NCBI GenBank assembly: GCA_937982115.1
Contig: CALJNE010000067.1
Location: 1-55,796 of the forward strand
Source of the DNA: an uncultured Bacteroidales bacterium
Lineage (GTDB): Bacteria; Bacteroidota; Bacteroidia; Bacteroidales; ML635J-15
Direction: 5' to 3'
Length of the DNA: 55,796 nucleotides
Below are positions 20,332 through 28,937 of this stretch, in pieces. Made by a program: the position numbers and the translations under genes. The notes under the pieces are model-generated. The model searched no databases and was not told where the DNA came from. It worked only from the letters and a program-made list of their open reading frames with translations. Each line of letters starts with the position of its first letter. Within the stretch, counting starts at the first letter, position 1.

Positions 20332-21336
20332 TTAAAAAGTGTAATTAAGTCCTATTACTATTGGGTTAAGAGAAGGTCCTTTGTCTTTTGCGTATAAATT
20401 ATTCAAATCATAAGTAGCAAAAATATTAACATCAGAAACCCCGAATAAAACTTTTACTCCATATCTGTACGAACTCAAATAATAGTGGTTTTTATTTTTG
20501 AATTTAATTGTTGGACCGTCTTCTGTTGCAAATTCATATTTAACATATCCGCCCAGTCTGTAGCCTCCATAAACGCCAGCACCAATTCTAAACATGCTTC
20601 TGTTTACTCCATAATTTTTTTCACCAAAATGTACCATTGGAGTAAATGAAACATTTACATAAGGTACTGTAGTTTTGCTTTTATAAAATTTGGTATTGAC
20701 AAGGTCCTTAGTAAAATAAACACCATCGTCATTCATTCCAACACGAGTTGATTTATCCTGATATTTGAAATTATACCATGAAAAGTCAGCTGCGAGATCA
20801 AATGAAATAGGTTTTGCAACATAATATCTTAATCCCCAACCGAATCCAATATACCAGGAACCCCAGGGTTTAACAGTATACTGGGCATTAAAATCACTTG
20901 GAAAAACATAATTTTCCATATAATTATTTGCTCCAAAATCAAATGTCCCTAAAAAGTGGAGATTTTTTTGTTTTTTCTTACTGTCAATATTTACTTCAAA
21001 ATTAATGTTTTTAGGTTGGCTTTCTTTTATTCCTTCGAGTTCAACAACAATGTTTTTATCAACGTTTTTTACACTCATTGTAATAACCGAATCAAGTCCG
21101 TCCATTTCTTCTTCGAGCTGCATAAGGACTTTTTCGAGATTGCTCATAACTTCATCAAAATCGCTGTTCAGCTGATCAATGTTGTTAATACTGTTAACGA
21201 TAATAACTATTTCGTTGTTGTTTTTTGTTTTTATTCTAATTGTATCATCAACAAAATGATTTGATGAATAAGTTTTTTGAGCAGAAAACATCAAAACAGC
21301 AAGCAAAATCATACCAAATAAACCTAACTTTTTCAT
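20332..21336 (-). CDS. Outer-membrane beta-barrel protein, ECF-sigma-linked
   Basis: Protein of 334 residues. A signal peptide (about 1-24, to YSSNH) is followed by a short beta/coil region with a helical acidic segment (about 50-75; VMSNLEKVLMQLEEEMDGLDS) and then, from about 130, a small outer-membrane barrel of alternating aromatic strands ending in IGLNYTF with the usual C-terminal phenylalanine. It is the last gene of a three-gene cluster with an ECF sigma factor and a membrane anti-sigma-like protein (28 bp from the latter). In Bacteroidota such barrels are common downstream targets or parts of ECF loci; function unknown. Confidence 0.78.
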   Translation of the reverse strand: MKKLGLFGMILLAVLMFSAQKTYSSNHFVDDTIRIKTKNNNEIVIIVNSINNIDQLNSDFDEVMSNLEKVLMQLEEEMDGLDSVITMSVKNVDKNIVVELEGIKESQPKNINFEVNIDSKKKQKNLHFLGTFDFGANNYMENYVFPSDFNAQYTVKPWGSWYIGFGWGLRYYVAKPISFDLAADFSWYNFKYQDKSTRVGMNDDGVYFTKDLVNTKFYKSKTTVPYVNVSFTPMVHFGEKNYGVNRSMFRIGAGVYGGYRLGGYVKYEFATEDGPTIKFKNKNHYYLSSYRYGVKVLFGVSDVNIFATYDLNNLYAKDKGPSLNPIVIGLNYTF

Positions 21337-21364
21337 AATTTTAAATTTTACTATTATTACTTTA

Positions 21365-22342
21365 TTATTCTAAAATTGCTAACATTAAATTTTCTTTTGC
21401 TAATTTTAAATTCCTGTATTTCTCACCTATATCAATTCTTTTAACAAAATACTCAACAGTATTCAAAACATTTTTTATTTTACTTTTTTGGGGAGTTTTA
21501 ATTATTTCAATTGTAAACAAAACTTCCTCTTTGCTTGAATTTTCAAATTCAGTAAAGTCAAATTTGTTTATATTATAATCCATACGATTTTCAATGGGAG
21601 TAATTTCTATCAGTGCAAGATTTTCTAAAAATTCTGATTTTTCCGGAATACTCGTTTCATCATCATGTTTTGGTAAGTCTAAAACATCTCTAACTTTTTT
21701 AATTTCGCTTGTATTTACTTGTGTTTCCTCATTTTTTTCTTCTTTAAACTTCTTATTTTCAACGGTATGCTTAGTATTTTCTATTATGTTTAGAGACTCG
21801 ACGGAATTTAATCCTGCAGTGATAGTTTGAATTTCTTTTAAATTATTCCTCAAATCGTTTTTAAAGTAACTTAAATAAAATTGAGAGATTAAAATAATGG
21901 TTACAGTTGCTGCAATAGCGTAAAATGCTTTTTCATATTTAACAAAAACACTGCCTCTTTTTAGTTTCTGTTTAAAAGGATATTTAATTTTTAAATTTGG
22001 TTTAATTACGGTTTTTGAATATAAATCAAATTCCTCTGCAAGATTTTTGTCCTTAGATATTTTGTCTTCAAGAAGTTTTGCTTGATTAGCATCGAGAGTA
22101 TTTTCAAGCTTTGATATAATTAAATGTGAAATTATATTTCCAGATTTCAATTCATTTTTATCATCATAAGAAACCGTAATATCCGGAGCTATCGGGGGAA
22201 AATCAGGATCGCAAAGTTCAGAAGAAATATCCGGATGCTTTTCAAGAAAATCAAAAAGTTCTTGTTCAATTTCATAGCTTAATTTTCCGTCAAGAAAATC
22301 AATCCAGTATTCCGGATAGTTATTTATGTTAATTTTTGTCAT
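21365..22342 (-). CDS. Putative membrane anti-sigma-like protein
   Basis: Protein of 325 residues with one membrane helix at about 135-155 (YAIAATVTIILISQFYLSYF). The cytoplasmic N-terminal part is acidic and rich in helix formers, including YWIDFLDGKLSYEIEQELFDFLEKHPD, which resembles the sigma-holding helices of anti-sigma factors but has no ZAS zinc motif (HxxxCxxC). The outer part is low-complexity and charged. It overlaps the ECF sigma gene by ATGA (22339-22342), so the two products are probably made in balanced amounts. Anti-sigma function is inferred from topology and position only. Confidence 0.65.
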   Translation of the reverse strand: MTKININNYPEYWIDFLDGKLSYEIEQELFDFLEKHPDISSELCDPDFPPIAPDITVSYDDKNELKSGNIISHLIISKLENTLDANQAKLLEDKISKDKNLAEEFDLYSKTVIKPNLKIKYPFKQKLKRGSVFVKYEKAFYAIAATVTIILISQFYLSYFKNDLRNNLKEIQTITAGLNSVESLNIIENTKHTVENKKFKEEKNEETQVNTSEIKKVRDVLDLPKHDDETSIPEKSEFLENLALIEITPIENRMDYNINKFDFTEFENSSKEEVLFTIEIIKTPQKSKIKNVLNTVEYFVKRIDIGEKYRNLKLAKENLMLAILE

Positions 22343-22836
22343 CGTATTATTTCTTTATAATTAACCAAAAAGTTCTTTAGATTTTGTCTTGCTCTGAAAA
22401 TATAAACTTTAACCTGAGATTCACTTAATCCGGTTATTTCAGAAATTTCTTCATAAGTGTATCCTTCATAGTCTCTAAGCAAAACAACAGCCCGTTGGGT
22501 TTCGTTTAGTTTTAACAAAGCCATATTCAGTATTTGACTCAATTCCATTTGCTCATTCTGATTATACTGAATATTCGTGTTTAATAAAAACTCTTTTCCG
22601 GCTTCGTTTACAATTTTATTATGTCTTAAATTATCAATCATTCTATTGTAGGCCGTTTTAAAAAGGAATGATTTTGCTTTATCGAATTCGATATTTTCGT
22701 AATTAAGCCAAAGTCTTTCAAAAGAATCTTGTACAATATCTTGAGCTAAAAATTCATCCTTAATGTTAGAAAGGATGAATCTGTAAACAGAATCGGCAAA
22801 TTTATCAACTACTATGTTGTATTGTTTCGTATTCAT
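22339..22836 (-). CDS. ECF-family RNA polymerase sigma factor
   Basis: Sigma factor with regions 2 and 4 only. Region 2 includes FADSVYRFILSNIKDEFLAQDIVQDSFERLW and FKTAYNRMIDNLR; region 4 is the helix-turn-helix LNETQRAVVLLRDYEGYTYEEISEITGLSESQVKVYIFRARQNL. The first possible ATG is 22845 (168 aa) and a second is 22836 (165 aa, MNTKQYN). I prefer 22836 because a candidate ECF-type promoter would start transcription close to 22840. The gene is overlapped by the anti-sigma-like gene and preceded by a 9-bp inverted repeat that covers the start codon. Autoregulation is plausible but unproven. Confidence 0.93.
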   Translation of the reverse strand: MNTKQYNIVVDKFADSVYRFILSNIKDEFLAQDIVQDSFERLWLNYENIEFDKAKSFLFKTAYNRMIDNLRHNKIVNEAGKEFLLNTNIQYNQNEQMELSQILNMALLKLNETQRAVVLLRDYEGYTYEEISEITGLSESQVKVYIFRARQNLKNFLVNYKEIIR

Positions 22837-22864
22837 ACCACACATCTGACGGTTATGGTATGAA
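22832..22864. repeat. 9-bp perfect inverted repeat over the ECF sigma start codon
   Basis: TTCATACCA (22832-22840) and TGGTATGAA (22856-22864) are perfect reverse complements across 15 nt. In the minus-strand transcript the second arm holds the ATG at 22836. It could be an operator or, if the transcript starts further upstream, a hairpin that hides the start codon. Confidence 0.7.
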
Positions 22865-22874
22865 AAAAGTTACA
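22848..22874 (-). promoter_or_regulatory. Candidate ECF-type promoter (TGTAAC-N17-CGTC)
   Basis: On the minus strand TGTAAC (22874-22869) and CGTC (22851-22848) are separated by 17 nt, like promoters of ECF sigma factors in other phyla (for example the B. subtilis SigX/SigM type). It lies just upstream of the ECF gene, where an autoregulatory promoter is expected. ECF promoters in Bacteroidota are less well defined, so this is tentative. Confidence 0.35.
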
Positions 22875-22898
22875 GGGAAGTCAAAAATTAATATTCTT

Positions 22899-23435
22899 TT
22901 ATTCAAAAATTCCGGATTTTCTAACAATATTACCGTTCTCGTATTCTATCTCACCTACCTGATCACCGTTTTTATCATAAAATGTCCAAATTCCTACAGG
23001 GATATCGTTTTTATAATTTTTAACAAAACGCAATCTACCGTTATCGTAGTAAACTTCACTTTTGCCATCTCTGAGTCCATTAGAATAATTACCAAGACTC
23101 CAAATTGTGCCATTTTCATAATAAGAAAGCCACAATCCATCTCTTTTATCATTAACCAATTTTCCTTCAATGAAAACTTTCCCGGATTGATAAAAAATCT
23201 TTTCGTATTTTTCTGAGGGATTATTTTTATCCACGAAGTGAACTTTCATAACCTTACCGTTATCAAAAGTATCAATAACGACAGGTTTAGTTCCGGGAGG
23301 TATAATCATTAAATCAGAATTTTGAGATATTTTTTGAGGTTCTTTATCAATCTCTGTGTTACTTTTTTTGTTTTCTTTACAAGAAATTCCAAAAAATATT
23401 ATCACCCAAATTCCTACAAATATCTTTGCTTTCAT
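22899..23435 (-). CDS. Lipoprotein with YwqK/MORN-variant repeats
   Basis: Lipoprotein of 178 residues from the ATG at 23435: a signal peptide ends in the lipobox GISC with C19. From about 95 there are repeated antitoxin YwqK-like (MORN_2) units: GKLVNDKRDGLWLSYYENGTI, GNYSNGLRDGKSEVYYDNGRL and NDIPVGIWTFYDKNGDQVG. Such repeats form beta-strand stacks; in Bacteroidota they are common in surface or periplasmic proteins, and the toxin-antitoxin role of the name-giving protein should not be assumed. A longer frame starts at 23528, but the TATTTTTG element at 23457-23450 and the signal peptide favour 23435. The ECF gene follows 62 bp downstream. Confidence 0.8.
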   Translation of the reverse strand: MKAKIFVGIWVIIFFGISCKENKKSNTEIDKEPQKISQNSDLMIIPPGTKPVVIDTFDNGKVMKVHFVDKNNPSEKYEKIFYQSGKVFIEGKLVNDKRDGLWLSYYENGTIWSLGNYSNGLRDGKSEVYYDNGRLRFVKNYKNDIPVGIWTFYDKNGDQVGEIEYENGNIVRKSGIFE

Positions 23436-23449
23436 AGATTTTTTTTTTG

Positions 23450-23457
23450 CAAAAATA
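23450..23457 (-). promoter_or_regulatory. -7 promoter element of the YwqK-like gene
   Basis: TATTTTTG on the minus strand, 14 nt before the preferred ATG at 23435, giving a very short leader. Confidence 0.45.
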
Positions 23458-23543
23458 CACATATTTTCAAAAATATTAAAGATAATAAGATGAGGCAAAA
23501 CAAAGAAAATTATGACTAATGTTTTCAAATTAAAATATTATTG

Positions 23544-23551
23544 TATCTTTG
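23544..23551 (+). promoter_or_regulatory. -7 promoter element of lpxC-fabZ
   Basis: TATCTTTG, an exact consensus match 19 nt before the ATG. TTTC at 23522-23525 has the right 18-nt spacing for a -33 element with one mismatch. Confidence 0.6.
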
Positions 23552-23570
23552 TTCGCCAATTTTTTAAAAG

Positions 23571-24971
23571 ATGAGACAAAAGACAATCGAAAAAGAGGTT
23601 AAATTAAGTGGTCAGGGGCTACATAACGGAAAATATAATACTTTAACGATTAAGCCGGCAAAACCAAATACCGGATATGTTTTTGTTAGAACAGATTTGG
23701 ATAATAAACCGGAAATTTCCGCCTTGTGTGATTATGTTACAGATACCAGCAGAGGAACAACTTTAAGCAAAAACGGAGCATCGGTCAATACCATTGAACA
23801 TTTATTGGCAGCCACTTATGCTCTTGGAATAGATAATGTAATCTTCGAAATAGATGGACCTGAAGTTCCAATTCTCGACGGCAGTTCAAAGTATTTTATC
23901 GAAGCTTATCATAAAGCCGGAATTGTTGAGCAGGATGCAGAATTGGTTGTTTATGATATTAACGAAAACATAACTTTTCATGATGAAGAAAGAGACATTG
24001 AAATAAATATCTTTCCCGACAAAAATTATAATCTAAAAGTACTTGTTGAATATAAATCCGATTTATTTTCAAATCAATATGCATTTCTTAATAACCTGAA
24101 AGATTTTTCTACTGAAATTGCATCGTGCAGAACATTTGTTTTTTTAAGCGAATTAGAACCATTATTAAGACTAAACTTAATAAAAGGCGGTGATCTTGAT
24201 AATGCAATTGTTATTGTTGATAAAGAATCTACTCAGGAAGAGTTTGACAGACTTGCCAAGTTGTTTGGAAAACCAAGTTTAGAAGTTCAACAATCAGGAG
24301 TATTAAACAATCTGAAATTATTCTATAATAATGAACCCGCAAGGCATAAATTGCTCGATTTAATTGGGGATCTGGCATTATGCGGATTCCGTTTCAATGC
24401 ATCAATAATTGCAAGACGTCCGGGTCATTATGGGAATACTCAAATGGCAAAATTACTTAGACAACATATCCTCAGCCAAAAAGAAAAACTTAAAAAAGCG
24501 TCTATTCCTGTTTATAATCCTGATGAAACACCTTTGATGGATATTAATAAAATTAAAACTTTTTTACCTCATAGATTTCCTTTTCTTTTTGTGGATAAAA
24601 TTATAAAATTAACTGATACAGAAGTCGTTGGTGTTAAAACAGTAACAAATGACGAATATTATTTCCAGGGTCATTTTCCTAACGAGCCTGTAATGCCCGG
24701 AGTACTTCAAATAGAAGCAATGGCTCAAACAGGAGGGATTTTGGTGCTAAATACTGTTCCTGATCCTGAAAATTATCTAACATTTTTCTTAAAAATTGAT
24801 AATGTAAAATTCAGGAAAAAAGTTGTTCCCGGAGATATATTGGTAATGAAACTCACATTACTTGAACCTATCAGACGAGGAATTGCTCACATGAAAGGAG
24901 AAAGCTATGTCGGAACAGAACTTGTAAGTGAAGCAGAAATGTATGCACAAATAGTTAAATCTAAAGAATAA
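23571..24971 (+). CDS. lpxC/fabZ: Bifunctional LpxC deacetylase / FabZ dehydratase
   Basis: Fusion protein of 466 residues. Residues 1 to about 310 are LpxC, the zinc UDP-3-O-acyl-GlcNAc deacetylase that commits to lipid A synthesis: SGQGLHNG, TIEHLLAATYALGID (zinc histidine) and RHKLLDLIGDLAL (zinc His and Asp). Residues from about 325 are FabZ, the hydroxyacyl-ACP dehydratase: FLPHRFPFLFVDKI and the catalytic block GHFPNEPVMPGVLQIEAMAQ with His and Glu. The fusion is a hallmark of Bacteroidota and couples lipid A synthesis to the shared hydroxyacyl-ACP pool. lpxA follows 6 bp later. Confidence 0.97.
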   Translation: MRQKTIEKEVKLSGQGLHNGKYNTLTIKPAKPNTGYVFVRTDLDNKPEISALCDYVTDTSRGTTLSKNGASVNTIEHLLAATYALGIDNVIFEIDGPEVPILDGSSKYFIEAYHKAGIVEQDAELVVYDINENITFHDEERDIEINIFPDKNYNLKVLVEYKSDLFSNQYAFLNNLKDFSTEIASCRTFVFLSELEPLLRLNLIKGGDLDNAIVIVDKESTQEEFDRLAKLFGKPSLEVQQSGVLNNLKLFYNNEPARHKLLDLIGDLALCGFRFNASIIARRPGHYGNTQMAKLLRQHILSQKEKLKKASIPVYNPDETPLMDINKIKTFLPHRFPFLFVDKIIKLTDTEVVGVKTVTNDEYYFQGHFPNEPVMPGVLQIEAMAQTGGILVLNTVPDPENYLTFFLKIDNVKFRKKVVPGDILVMKLTLLEPIRRGIAHMKGESYVGTELVSEAEMYAQIVKSKE

Positions 24972-24977
24972 GATCTC

Positions 24978-25778
24978 ATGAATCAACCACTGTCATTTGT
25001 TCATAAAGATGCACAGATTGCTCAAAATGTAGTTATTGAGCCTTTTGTAACTATTGCAAAAAATGTTGTTATTGGAGAAGGTACCTGGATTGGTCCGAAT
25101 GTAACAATCATGGAAGGTTCAATCATTGGAAAAAATTGTAAAATATTTCCCGGTGCTGTTATAGGAGCTATTCCTCAAGATTTAAAATTTAAAGGAGAAG
25201 CATCAACTGCCGAAATCGGAGATAATACTGTTATACGCGAATGCGTAACCATAAATAGAGGTACTGCTGCCAAAGGACGAACAGTTGTTGGAAGTAATTG
25301 TCTATTAATGGCTTATGTTCACGTTGCTCACGATTGTGAAGTTGGTGATAATGTTATTCTTGTAAATGGTGCGACTTTAGGTGGAGAAGTAAGAGTTGAT
25401 GATTTTGCTATTATAAGTGCAAATTCCTTGATACATCAATTTTGTCATATTGGAGCACATACCATGCTTGCAGGAAATTCACTTGTTGACAAAGATGTAC
25501 CGCCTTTTATAAAAGCAGCAAGATATCCTCTTTCTTATGCCGGCGTAAATTCAATCGGTCTGAGAAGAAGAAATTTCTGCAACGAAAAGATTAATCAAAT
25601 ACAAGATATCTATCGCCACCTATATAACAAAGGGATGAATGTTTCTCAAGCTGTGGCATTTATTGAGGCTGAACTTCCGGCAACTAAAGAACGCGACGAA
25701 ATTATTCTCTTCATTAAAAACTCAAAAAGAGGCATTATTAAGGGTTATTTTGATAAATCCGATACAACATTGTTTTAA
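24978..25778 (+). CDS. lpxA: UDP-N-acetylglucosamine acyltransferase LpxA
   Basis: Left-handed beta-helix acyltransferase of 266 residues, which adds a hydroxyacyl chain from ACP to UDP-GlcNAc, the first lipid A step. Hexapeptide repeats such as IAKNVVIGEGTWIGPNVTI run from about 20 to 190. MAYVHVAHDCEVGD contains the catalytic histidine, and the C-terminal helical part begins near LRRRNF. Operon partner of lpxC-fabZ. A strong terminator follows at 25811. Confidence 0.97.
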   Translation: MNQPLSFVHKDAQIAQNVVIEPFVTIAKNVVIGEGTWIGPNVTIMEGSIIGKNCKIFPGAVIGAIPQDLKFKGEASTAEIGDNTVIRECVTINRGTAAKGRTVVGSNCLLMAYVHVAHDCEVGDNVILVNGATLGGEVRVDDFAIISANSLIHQFCHIGAHTMLAGNSLVDKDVPPFIKAARYPLSYAGVNSIGLRRRNFCNEKINQIQDIYRHLYNKGMNVSQAVAFIEAELPATKERDEIILFIKNSKRGIIKGYFDKSDTTLF

Positions 25779-25810
25779 TGTTTTAAATAATTTTAAAGCT
25801 TTAAAAGCCT

Positions 25811-25839
25811 AAAACGAGCTAATTTAAGCTCGTTTTTTT
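25811..25839 (+). terminator. Rho-independent terminator after lpxA
   Basis: AAAACGAGCT and AGCTCGTTTT form a 10-bp stem with a 6-nt loop, followed by more T residues. Confidence 0.9.
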
Positions 25840-25874
25840 ATTAAATTAAGTAAGCCTCTGAATAATACTTTGCG

Positions 25875-25914
25875 ATAAAAATAACGAGAGCTACCCGGGC
25901 GGATAGCTCTCGTT
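25875..25914 (-). terminator. Rho-independent terminator after the ribonucleotide reductase gene
   Basis: AACGAGAGCTA (25883-25893) and TAGCTCTCGTT (25904-25914) form an 11-bp stem with a GC-rich 10-nt loop. In the minus-strand direction ATTTTTAT follows. Confidence 0.88.
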
Positions 25915-25955
25915 TGCTTACTAAGACAAATAAGGGATGTGTATAAGGGAAATTT

Positions 25956-28529
25956 TTACCCGCATTTAGAATAACCGCATTCAGAACAAATGATGCAACC
26001 ATCCTGATAAACCAGAGTATCTTCTTGTCCGCAACCGGGGCATTTATCTCCTTTTTTAGATGCCTTTGTTCCATTAGGAATATATTTTCTAAGTGCACGT
26101 TCAACTCCGTTTTTCCATGTGTTGATATTATCGCTGTCGAGTTCGAGAGATGAAACTAATTCAACGACTTTTTCAATAGGCATTCCATGGCGTAAAACTC
26201 CGGAAATCAATTTTGCATAATTCCAATAAGTTTTATCGAATTGATGCGATAATCCTTGGAAGGTGGTAGCATAACCGTATTTATTTATGTACTGGAAATC
26301 ATATCTCGAAGTTCCGTCTTCGAGTCTTTCTTTAATAATTCTACCAGTTTCAACAGTAGTTGGAATATTTAAAACATCTTCTTCTACTCTTCCGGTAAAT
26401 ATTTCGTAAGGTGTTCCGTTCAATAATCCGACAAAAGCAATCCATTTTTCTTTATTATTCTGAAACCTTACAATATCTGCATCAAGAACCTTAGGACGTT
26501 TAAGCTCAATTACCTGAGGTTTATTATTCTTTTCGGAAACTAAAACTCCACTGCGAGAACCTTCTCTATAAACGGTAACACCTTTACATCCGACTTTCCA
26601 GGCTTCGAGATAACATTCAGCAACAGTTTCTTCAGAAACGTTTTCAGGCATGTTTATGGTTACACTTATGCTATGGTCAACCCATTTCTGAATTCTGCCC
26701 TGCATCCTGACTTTATTGAGATAATCAATATCTTCAGCAGTTGCTTTATGATAAGGTGATTTAGCAACTATTTCATCAATTTTTTCCGAAGGCATGCTCA
26801 ATACCTCGTCAATATTGTAGCCATTAACTTTAAGCCAAGTAATGAACTTGTGGTGGAAAACTTTGTATTCTTCCCATTTATCGCCTTGTTCATCAGTGAA
26901 ATCAACGCGTGCTTCAGGGTCATTCGGATTGACTTTTCTTCTACGTATATAATAAACTCTGAATACTGGTTCAATACCTGAGGTTGTTTGAGTCATCAAA
27001 CTTGTTGTGCCGGTAGGAGCGATTGTAAGCAATGAAATGTTTCTTCTGCCCCAGGTTTCCATCTCCTTAACAAGTTCCGGATCAGCTTCTCTCAAACGGT
27101 TGATAAACGGGTTATTTTTTTCTCTTTGTGCATCATAAATTCCAAAGAATCCACGTTCTTTAGCCATTTCTACTGAAGAACGATATGCTTCCAGAGCAAG
27201 AGTTTTTTGAACTTCCTCTGCAAAATCCACGGCAACATCAGAACCATAAGTAAGACCAAGAGCTGCCAACATATCACCTTCGGCAGTAATACCTAAACCG
27301 GTACGACGACCTTCTTCGGCTTTACGTTTAATATTTTCCCATAATTTTCTTTCTACTCTCTTTATTTCAATATCTTCTGGATCACAATTTATTTTATTCA
27401 GAATGGCGTCAATTTTTTCCAATTCCAGATCTATGATATCATCCATCATTCTTTGAGCATAGCGAACATGTTGTTTGAATTTATCGAAATTGAATTTTGC
27501 TTGAGGAGTAAATGGATTATCAACATAAGAATATAAATTTATAGCCAATAATCGGCAAGAATCATAAGGACAGAGAGGTATTTCACCGCAAGGATTTGTA
27601 GATACTGTTCTGAAACCTAAATCAGCATAACAATCAGCAACAGATTCTTTTATTATAGTGTCCCAGAAGAGAATTCCGGGTTCTGCAGATTTCCATGCAT
27701 TGTGAATAATCTTATTCCAGAGTTTTCTGGCATCAATTTCTTTTCTGAATTTCGGACTTTTATCATCAATAGGATATTGCTGAATATAAGGTTTATTTTC
27801 GATTACAGCCTGCATAAAGTCATCGGTGATTTTCACAGAGACATTTGCACCGGTAATTTTTCCTTCTGTAAGTTTAGCATCAATAAAATCTTCGCTATCG
27901 GGATGTTTTATTGAAACACTAAGCATCAACGCACCACGACGACCATCTTGAGCAACTTCTCTGGTAGTGTTTGAATATCTTTCCATGAAAGGAACAATAC
28001 CTGTAGAAGTGAGAGCGGAATTTTTTACAGGAGATCCTTTAGGACGTAGATGAGAAAGATCGTGACCTACTCCTCCCCTACGCTTCATTAATTGAACCTG
28101 CTCCTGATCTATTTTCATTATACCGCCATAAGAATCTGTCAATTTTTCGTGACCTATAACAAAACAGTTTGAAAGAGAAACTATCTGCATATCGTTACCT
28201 ATTCCGGACATAGGTCCACCTTGAGGCACAAGATATCTGAAATCCTTTAGCAAATCATAAATCAGCTCTTCAGACATTGGATTTTCATATTTGCATTCTA
28301 TGCGATAGATTTCCCTTGCTATTCTCCTGTGCATATCGTCAGGAGTAAGCTCGTATAGATTACCATCAGAGTCTTTTAAGGCATACTTATTAATCCAAAC
28401 GCGAGCTGCTAATTGATCTCCGCCAAAATAATCGGTGCTGGCTCTCATGGCTTCAGCATCACTGAAAATTTTTCTTTCCACTTCTTTCGTTCTTAATTCT
28501 TTTTCATTCATAATTTCATTACCTTGCAT
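25956..28529 (-). CDS. nrdJ: Adenosylcobalamin-dependent (class II) ribonucleotide reductase
   Basis: Class II RNR of 857 residues, reducing ribonucleotides with a cobalamin-derived radical. SLSNCFVIG carries the first substrate cysteine, STNPCGEIPL the radical cysteine with Asn and Glu, and CRLLAINLYSYV the second redox cysteine; APTGTTSLMTQTTSGIEPVF is the phosphate-binding loop. There is no N-terminal ATP-cone. The C-terminus ends in a four-cysteine zinc-ribbon (CPGCGQ.. CIICSECGYSKCG), typical of the long bacterial NrdJ group, and also provides the redox cysteines that reload the active site. Starts at 28529 or 28511 are possible. No nrdA/nrdB, nrdD or clear B12 riboswitch is visible. Confidence 0.95.
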   Translation of the reverse strand: MQGNEIMNEKELRTKEVERKIFSDAEAMRASTDYFGGDQLAARVWINKYALKDSDGNLYELTPDDMHRRIAREIYRIECKYENPMSEELIYDLLKDFRYLVPQGGPMSGIGNDMQIVSLSNCFVIGHEKLTDSYGGIMKIDQEQVQLMKRRGGVGHDLSHLRPKGSPVKNSALTSTGIVPFMERYSNTTREVAQDGRRGALMLSVSIKHPDSEDFIDAKLTEGKITGANVSVKITDDFMQAVIENKPYIQQYPIDDKSPKFRKEIDARKLWNKIIHNAWKSAEPGILFWDTIIKESVADCYADLGFRTVSTNPCGEIPLCPYDSCRLLAINLYSYVDNPFTPQAKFNFDKFKQHVRYAQRMMDDIIDLELEKIDAILNKINCDPEDIEIKRVERKLWENIKRKAEEGRRTGLGITAEGDMLAALGLTYGSDVAVDFAEEVQKTLALEAYRSSVEMAKERGFFGIYDAQREKNNPFINRLREADPELVKEMETWGRRNISLLTIAPTGTTSLMTQTTSGIEPVFRVYYIRRRKVNPNDPEARVDFTDEQGDKWEEYKVFHHKFITWLKVNGYNIDEVLSMPSEKIDEIVAKSPYHKATAEDIDYLNKVRMQGRIQKWVDHSISVTINMPENVSEETVAECYLEAWKVGCKGVTVYREGSRSGVLVSEKNNKPQVIELKRPKVLDADIVRFQNNKEKWIAFVGLLNGTPYEIFTGRVEEDVLNIPTTVETGRIIKERLEDGTSRYDFQYINKYGYATTFQGLSHQFDKTYWNYAKLISGVLRHGMPIEKVVELVSSLELDSDNINTWKNGVERALRKYIPNGTKASKKGDKCPGCGQEDTLVYQDGCIICSECGYSKCG

Positions 28530-28937
28530 AACTCAAATTTTTATTTTCTCTTTTTCAACAGTTTAACAGCATCCTTTGTCTGCTATTTTCGACACACTAA
28601 ATTAAATTAATTAAAAATACAATTTTTGATAGTTTATTAACAGCAAATTGATAAAAAGTTAATATCATATATAATAGTCCTATTTTCAAGCAGTTGAAAT
28701 TTTCCAAATATTTTTTGAAAAATAAATATTAACTACTTGAATGGCTTGAAAATACTAATGTAAAACCCGTTATTAAAGATTTTTTTAACAATATCAAGTT
28801 AATTTTAGAACATTGATAAGAAAAAGATTGGCAAAATGCTGAATATCAATAACTTAATAGAGTTTATTTAAAATTAACAAATCGGAATCTAAAAAGAAAT
28901 TTCAATAAATATTCATTTCTAAAATATCAAAAAATAT
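28530..28937. other. Gene-free 408-bp stretch between waaA and nrdJ, with an inverted repeat
   Basis: No convincing gene, RNA gene or exact promoter element is seen. The notable structure is TATTTTCAAG (28681-28690) against CTTGAAAATA (28745-28754), a perfect 10-bp inverted repeat extended by five further matches to 16 of 21 positions. The DNA between the arms is A/T-rich and partly self-complementary. It might fold as a long weak hairpin in the waaA-side transcript, or be a protein site. The nrdJ promoter must lie here but could not be pinned down. Confidence 0.5.

Noticed and set aside
22899..23435. Toxin-antitoxin system based on the YwqK-like repeats
   Set aside because: The repeats are common in Bacteroidota lipoproteins, and there is no toxin gene beside it.
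25841..26104. 87-residue minus-strand frame overlapping the end of nrdJ
   Set aside because: It lies in another frame over the NrdJ zinc-ribbon codons and the terminator hairpin, so it is a shadow frame.
28530..28640. Cobalamin riboswitch upstream of the B12-dependent ribonucleotide reductase
   Set aside because: Expected from gene function, but I could not find the B12-box core or the paired elements.
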